A DNA stretch of 64,000 bases from Bradysia coprophila (lineage: Eukaryota > Arthropoda > Insecta > Diptera > Sciaridae), in assembly GCF_014529535.1 (NCBI RefSeq), contig NW_023503555.1, positions 4,402,001 through 4,466,000 on the forward strand, written 5' to 3'. Below, in pieces: positions 59,611 to 64,000 of the stretch (the stretch's first letter is position 1; each line of letters opens with the position of its first letter). The notes under the pieces were generated by a model that saw nothing but the letters and a program-made list of their open reading frames with translations, made no database searches and had not been told where the DNA came from. Position numbers and translations under genes: made by a program.

Positions 59611-59755
59611 TAGTTGGCTATCACGGTAGTTGGTTATCACGATAGTTGGCTATCACGATAGTTGGCTATCACGATAGTTGGTTATCACGATAGCTTGATA
59701 TTGTGACATTTGGCTATCACGACATTGAGCCACGATTGTTAATCACGATAGTTGG
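59611..59755. repeat. 16-bp tandem array of mini-palindromes
   Basis: Seven 16-mers (TAGTTGGCTATCACGA and variants) occupy 59,611-59,722, then the array decays to 59,755. Each junction contains GATAGTTGGCTATC, so every unit can form a 5-bp hairpin. Confidence 0.85.
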
Positions 59756-59826
59756 CAGTAAAGTAAAGTGAGTCAGGAGTGGGTCACTCGAATATATTCA
59801 TAGACGAATTCTCTTAAATAGTATTT

Positions 59827-59908
59827 TTCGTACCAAGACAGGAAATGACGATGACTTAGGAAAATTATGAATTGTGCTGAAAAAATCCATTTCCTGTCTA
59901 GGTACGAA
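59827..59908. repeat. Hairpin, 21-bp arms
   Basis: TTCGTACCAAGACAGGAAAT and its complement at 59,888-59,908 enclose about 40 nt. One mismatch (CCAAG/CTAGG). Confidence 0.75.
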
Positions 59909-61043
59909 CAACGTTTTGTGCACCAGACAACTGGTATAGACAAAACACAATTTACGTGAAAACATACACACTTCACATTCACCATATTAAATTTGTTCAA
60001 TCGAATAGTCATCGAAAAATTCATTCAAGCCGTTCTCACACGATAAATCGTAAAGAAATGACATTTTTTCCCGCACGATACATCGAAATCGATAATCAAA
60101 ATCGAAAGTATATTTTTGTCATTTTAGTTGCGTACCGCGTCAGATCGCCCTATCTCTATGGATTCTTTGTTCCATTTTTAACCATGTTGCTTTGTCGTCG
60201 TTCGAAATGCTGCAAATATTTGTGTTGAAGCAGGTAAATTTTAACTGGTTGCATCAGCGACAGTATCGCAAACGGACCAGGCAACCCATGGGGCGCAACA
60301 CCTAGCTGCGGCACTGATCAACGACCTCATTTATTTTAAATAAACAAATTGTTCAATGTTCGTACGTCGACCTGGATAATTCTGTATAAAAGCGGAACTC
60401 GTTTCTGTAAGTTCAGATCAATTTTCAGTGAGTTTTGCTATATTCTCAAGCGTAATAGTTCAAGACGAAGTATGTATTTACGACACAAGATTTTCTATTG
60501 TCGCGAAATTGTTTCACTTTGTCGACGAAAAATCATTCGGAATTTCGTAATTTTTTAAAAATTTATTGCTTTCAAGATAAACGATTTCTCTCAAATCAGA
60601 GACTTTATTGTATGGCAATAACAATAAGGCAACGTACCCATGCTACGCATCATATTTTTCGACCCTTCCCTTCCCTCGATGACCACACTCGCAGTATCTA
60701 ACAAGACCTCCAAACCCTATAGTTTTCTCGTCAAATATGAAGCGAGTGAATCTAACAGTGATAAAAGTGCTATACACTGCGCGCTATATTCGATTTTTCT
60801 CGGTGAAATCGACTACGTGACAAAAGCCTAAGCCACCCCTTCTCCTTTGACTGACAATAGAAAAAACCCCTTCCCCCTAAACAGGTCACGTTGTATGGAT
60901 ACGTTCCCTAAAAGTATATGACCACTAGACTTTAAAACAGATCTTGTAACTGAAATCCTAATTCCAACTTGCTTCGTTATATTCATTTTTTTTCGACTAA
61001 CCATAGGAAATGCCGACTCACTAAGTATTGGCCTTTTTTCAGA

Positions 61044-61364
61044 ATGAACCATATTCCGTACGTTGCTTTGATAGTCGTGTTGTGCATGCTTGGCTTCAGT
61101 GAAGGAACTCCAGCAACCCTATGTTGGTATAGTGAATCAGCGGGAGGCAGATTTCGATTGGTTGTTCGTAATAAGTACGATAACTATACCAATAAAAATG
61201 CTTGTTCTTCCGACGGGGTGTTCTGTGTATATGCCACGAATTCGTCTCAGAATGTATATTTCTACTATCAAAACCGTGAAATTATCATTAGAAATGGAAA
61301 TTGGATATGGACTGGAACTGATGATTGGTGCAGGCCAGGAATTGCATACTGGTTCGATGCTTAA
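61044..61364 (+). CDS. Small secreted four-cysteine protein, unknown family
   Basis: 106 aa. Residues 1-21 (MNHIPYVALIVVLCMLGFSEG) form a clear signal peptide: hydrophobic core, then SEG before the likely cleavage. The mature part has four Cys (contexts TLCWYS, NACSSD, VFCVYA, DWCRPG), enough for two disulfides. It is rich in Tyr, Asn, Trp and Ser (VYFYYQNREI, WIWTGTDDW), with NYT and NSS glycosylation sequons. TTTTTTCAG just before the ATG looks like an acceptor, so a non-coding first exon is likely. TATAAAAG at about 60,389-60,396 followed by AGTTCAGATCA is a possible promoter. AATAAA at 61,403-61,408, 39 bp after the stop, supports a real transcript. I chose this ATG over one in frame at 60,969 because only this start gives a signal peptide. 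I recognise no homologue. Confidence 0.7.
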   Translation: MNHIPYVALIVVLCMLGFSEGTPATLCWYSESAGGRFRLVVRNKYDNYTNKNACSSDGVFCVYATNSSQNVYFYYQNREIIIRNGNWIWTGTDDWCRPGIAYWFDA

Positions 61365-61472
61365 GAGACAGTGAATCCAATACATTCGCGGAATCAATTT
61401 TTAATAAAAAATTGTCAATTTTATCGAGACCGAGTTATATTTTTTAGCCCGATATATGAAACTCAAATCAAT

Positions 61473-61618
61473 GGACAGTTTGCGCAAATGACGTATAAGT
61501 TATAAGTCAACTTATAAGTTGGAAATTATAAGTAACATTCCGGAACATCTTGTATGAAGATGTGACTTATAATTTCCAACTTATAAGTTAACTTATACGT
61601 CATTTGCGCAAACTGTCC
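61473..61618. repeat. Hairpin MITE, arms about 58 bp
   Basis: GGACAGTTTGCGCAAATGAC... is mirrored by ...GTCATTTGCGCAAACTGTCC. The inner arms are rich in ACTTATAAG words, and one TATAAGT unit is extra in the left arm. It lies 109 bp after the secreted-protein stop codon. Confidence 0.85.
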
Positions 61619-61829
61619 AATATAGAAAAAGGGACAATGAAAGAACCACATCGACCTTATCAAATATTTTTTTTGTAGAAATCTTAAAGGTAAATGATGT
61701 CCTGATCTGGAATTTATTGGACATGCTTCACACCCACAATAGCCGTGTATTTTACTCAAAAACGTAAACTAAAAATTAACTTTACTTCACGGAGTTAAAA
61801 CTTTACCTCAAGTTTTTGAATAAAATACC

Positions 61830-61905
61830 TTACTTGGCAATGGGGAAATTACTCGGCTACGCCTTGATCGGTAAAGTTCACGCAAGAAGTACCATTTTCA
61901 TCCGA
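61830..61905. repeat. Fold-back related to the GluRII intron 2 repeat
   Basis: ACTTGGCAATGGGGAAATTA and AAGAAGTACCATTTTCATCC match the arms at 24,170-24,365. The tip ACTCGGCTACGCCTTGAT again resembles the shared hairpin tip. Confidence 0.55.
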
Positions 61906-62464
61906 AAAACAGTGTTGAACGTCGATTTATCACCGCAATGCAATAAACAAAAGATCATAATTCCATTGTATACCATCCCACCAGTCGAAATATCAAATTA
62001 GAATTTACCCATGTTGCTGATATGAGAGAAATATTTTATGAACCCACAAACAGTTGCACATTTGAAGATTTGCAGAGTTGCAATATAATTCTGGGGGTAC
62101 GCAAATTGCTGCGTCAATTAATTTCTGCTTAACACTTTCTTAGGAAATCGGACTATCTAAATTTTATGTAATTAATTTCGATTGTATACGTTGATTGTAC
62201 CATATTCAACTAATTGTAGCATAAGTGAAATATCAAGAACAGACTTCATTGCATGGGGAAATTCTACATAATGACTACAATCGGAAATTGTTGACCTGTA
62301 CATTTGAATTGCAATGTTATAAATTGTGACAAAAAAGGATGAAATCATTGGTATTGGGTGGGGGTGACAGTTTCCAATTTGTTATTATGAGAAATGTAGT
62401 GTATATTTGGGCGGTTAAACAATATCTATGTACGTAATTCTAATTACATAAATACTTTATGAAT

Positions 62465-62910
62465 GAAACGAGCCATCAGAACAGTCGGAGCGTTTGCTGC
62501 GACTGAGCGCCGTACGAACCTGTATATATATTGCGTACGTGACCCTAGTGCGTCTGTCACCCTACGTTGACCGTAAGCCTATTGCGCCCGATAATGTAAT
62601 TAAAGTAAAATTATTATGAAATGTTGCATAGCGCAATTATGAAGCCCCGTACGACGTTCCTTTCAAATATAACAAATAGTCCTAAAATTTTAATTTATTG
62701 AGTATAAATACACATAGGGCCCCAGTACCGGCCTTAGTCAAAGAACCCAAATTTAATTTTTTTTCAACAACATTCTATTCTATGCAAAATACACATAGGG
62801 CCGAACAGCCTTTCACTTCTAAGGCCCTAACTCACGGCCACTCACCCGATTTAAAAAAACTTTTTTTTCCTGGATTGCTATTGACAATACCTATCATTTG
62901 CCGTGTCATT
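62465..62910 (+). mobile_element. Repeat family A, copy 3, truncated
   Basis: It begins AAACGAGCCATCAGAACAGT and follows copy 1 through the start of the internal unit, which is shortened by deletion. It then follows the CCCTAACTCACGG segment and loses similarity after GCCGTGTCATT at about 62,910, before the right end. Confidence 0.75.
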
Positions 62911-64000
62911 ACTAACATCAGTAGACTAAGCCTGGGACTAAGTTCTCAGGACGTGCAATCATAATTTTGTGATCCACCCTGTATTGTCCAAATACTTCTA
63001 GCCATACTTCTAATTGTTAGATGTTCGATAACTTATCGAATGAGTGAATATTAACTTGGAATTTTGCTTACTTCTAAATGTCAATATAATGTATCAAAAT
63101 AGTGGCTGAACTTGACATTTTTCTAATATTTTCCTCGTGAAATATTCTTTCTAAAATATCCTGAACAACCTGTTAAACTTAACAAATCATAAAAAAATAT
63201 AATTCCATTGCCAATCTTCAACTTTTCTGCGACAAATTTAGTTAAAAAGTGTTTATCATTATTTCTCTACAGACGCAACATATCCATTCTTCAGGACCAC
63301 CCTGTAACTTTCAGTGCCTTTAGACATTCGAAAAATGGTATATGTATATCAAATTTTCCAGGCAACAATATTGTAGAACATTATCTAAACATGTTCTATC
63401 TGAAATATGATAAAAACATTGAAAAATTAGATTTTTCAAAATATTTCTTCACTTTGACCACATTTTTAGACCACCATATGTTGTCCAAAAAAATTGAAAA
63501 AACTTCTAGGGTTTAGGAAATTTAATTTTCTATCGATATCATCCATAAAAATACGAAATATTTTGTTCAGAGTGTTCGAAAATGGTCGAGAACTGAAATA
63601 GTGCACTCCAGACTTCCCCCCTCCTTTTCCCGAAAACTGACAGGATTTCAGCTTGGCACCCGAACTTGATACCAAGGGCTTTCCAAATCACCCAAGACAT
63701 CCCGTGCACCTTTCATGGACACTTCCGTGGCTGCTGTATTAATAACGAATCGACGACGTTTCCGTTGTGTTTACCTCTGGGAGAAACATTTTATCCCCTT
63801 GGTAAACAAATAACTATTGTTCTACGCATTTTGTTATGTAGTTCTCAGTTCTTTTAAGAGGCAGGATTACAAAGAAACGACAATTTGAATGTAATTCTAT
63901 CCCAATTCATTCCCATATAATGAGTATATGAGAGTAAAATTACGACATATGTCACATATGTACATAGATATGGAATGAACAGAATGAATTGGATTGAAAT
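62911..64000. other. No gene recognised
   Basis: AT-rich sequence. The open frame at 63,208-63,516 (+) has no recognisable motif. A weak inverted pair (CCAATTCATTCCC / GAATGAATTGG) brackets 63,902-63,993. Confidence 0.4.

Noticed and set aside
60969-61043. Upstream in-frame ATG extending the secreted protein by 25 codons
   Set aside because: The extension would bury the signal peptide and crosses a TTTTTTCAG acceptor-like site; the ATG at 61,044 is preferred.
63208-63516. 102-aa ORF near the right end
   Set aside because: AT-rich, no motif, no splice or polyadenylation context that I could connect to it.

Overview
The window is nuclear DNA of an insect, most likely a dipteran. It is AT-rich, genes are split by introns of mostly 55-75 bp with GT-AG borders, there is an insect-only 7tm_6 odorant receptor, and there is a GluRII-type muscle glutamate receptor. 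I cannot name the species from sequence alone. Layout: positions 1-18,400 are gene-dense. They hold the last exon of RBM42 (+), an RSPH1 radial-spoke gene (-) broken by a retroposon, Uso1/p115 (-), MED7 (+), UBXN1 (+) and sds22/PPP1R7 (-). From 18,400 to 23,400 lies transposon debris, including LINE and Penelope-like fragments. A 19-exon ionotropic glutamate receptor fills 23,400-34,162 (+); its joined reading frame is exactly 900 codons. Positions 34,200-52,600 are an 18-kb stretch without a recognisable host gene, full of fold-back elements, hairpins, minisatellites and BEL/Pao remains. A complete 7-exon odorant receptor (409 aa) sits at 52,686-54,340 (+). After it come nested transposons and a 673-bp near-perfect palindrome. 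A small secreted four-cysteine protein of no family I recognise is at 61,044-61,364 (+), and more repeats follow to the end. The conserved genes do not form a pathway: RBM42 (RNA binding), RSPH1 (axoneme), p115 (Golgi tethering), MED7 (transcription), UBXN1 (p97/ubiquitin) and sds22 (PP1) are housekeeping or structural genes that happen to be adjacent. GluRII and the odorant receptor are neural receptors. The strongest unusual observations are these. (1) Removing a 1.1-kb retroposon plus one copy of its 15-bp target duplication restores an uninterrupted 262-codon RSPH1 frame. (2) An inverted-repeat element sits in the middle of what was a roughly 60-bp GluRII intron, with its 92-bp arms only 31 and 28 nt from the splice sites. 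(3) Many hairpins with unrelated stems share a similar GCCGAAGGCGAG-like tip. (4) One transposon family amplified an internal 145/150-bp unit nine-fold in one copy. (5) There is a 608-bp hairpin-within-hairpin palindrome. All splice joins were derived by hand from frame, splice consensus and remembered family features; no alignment or database search was run.
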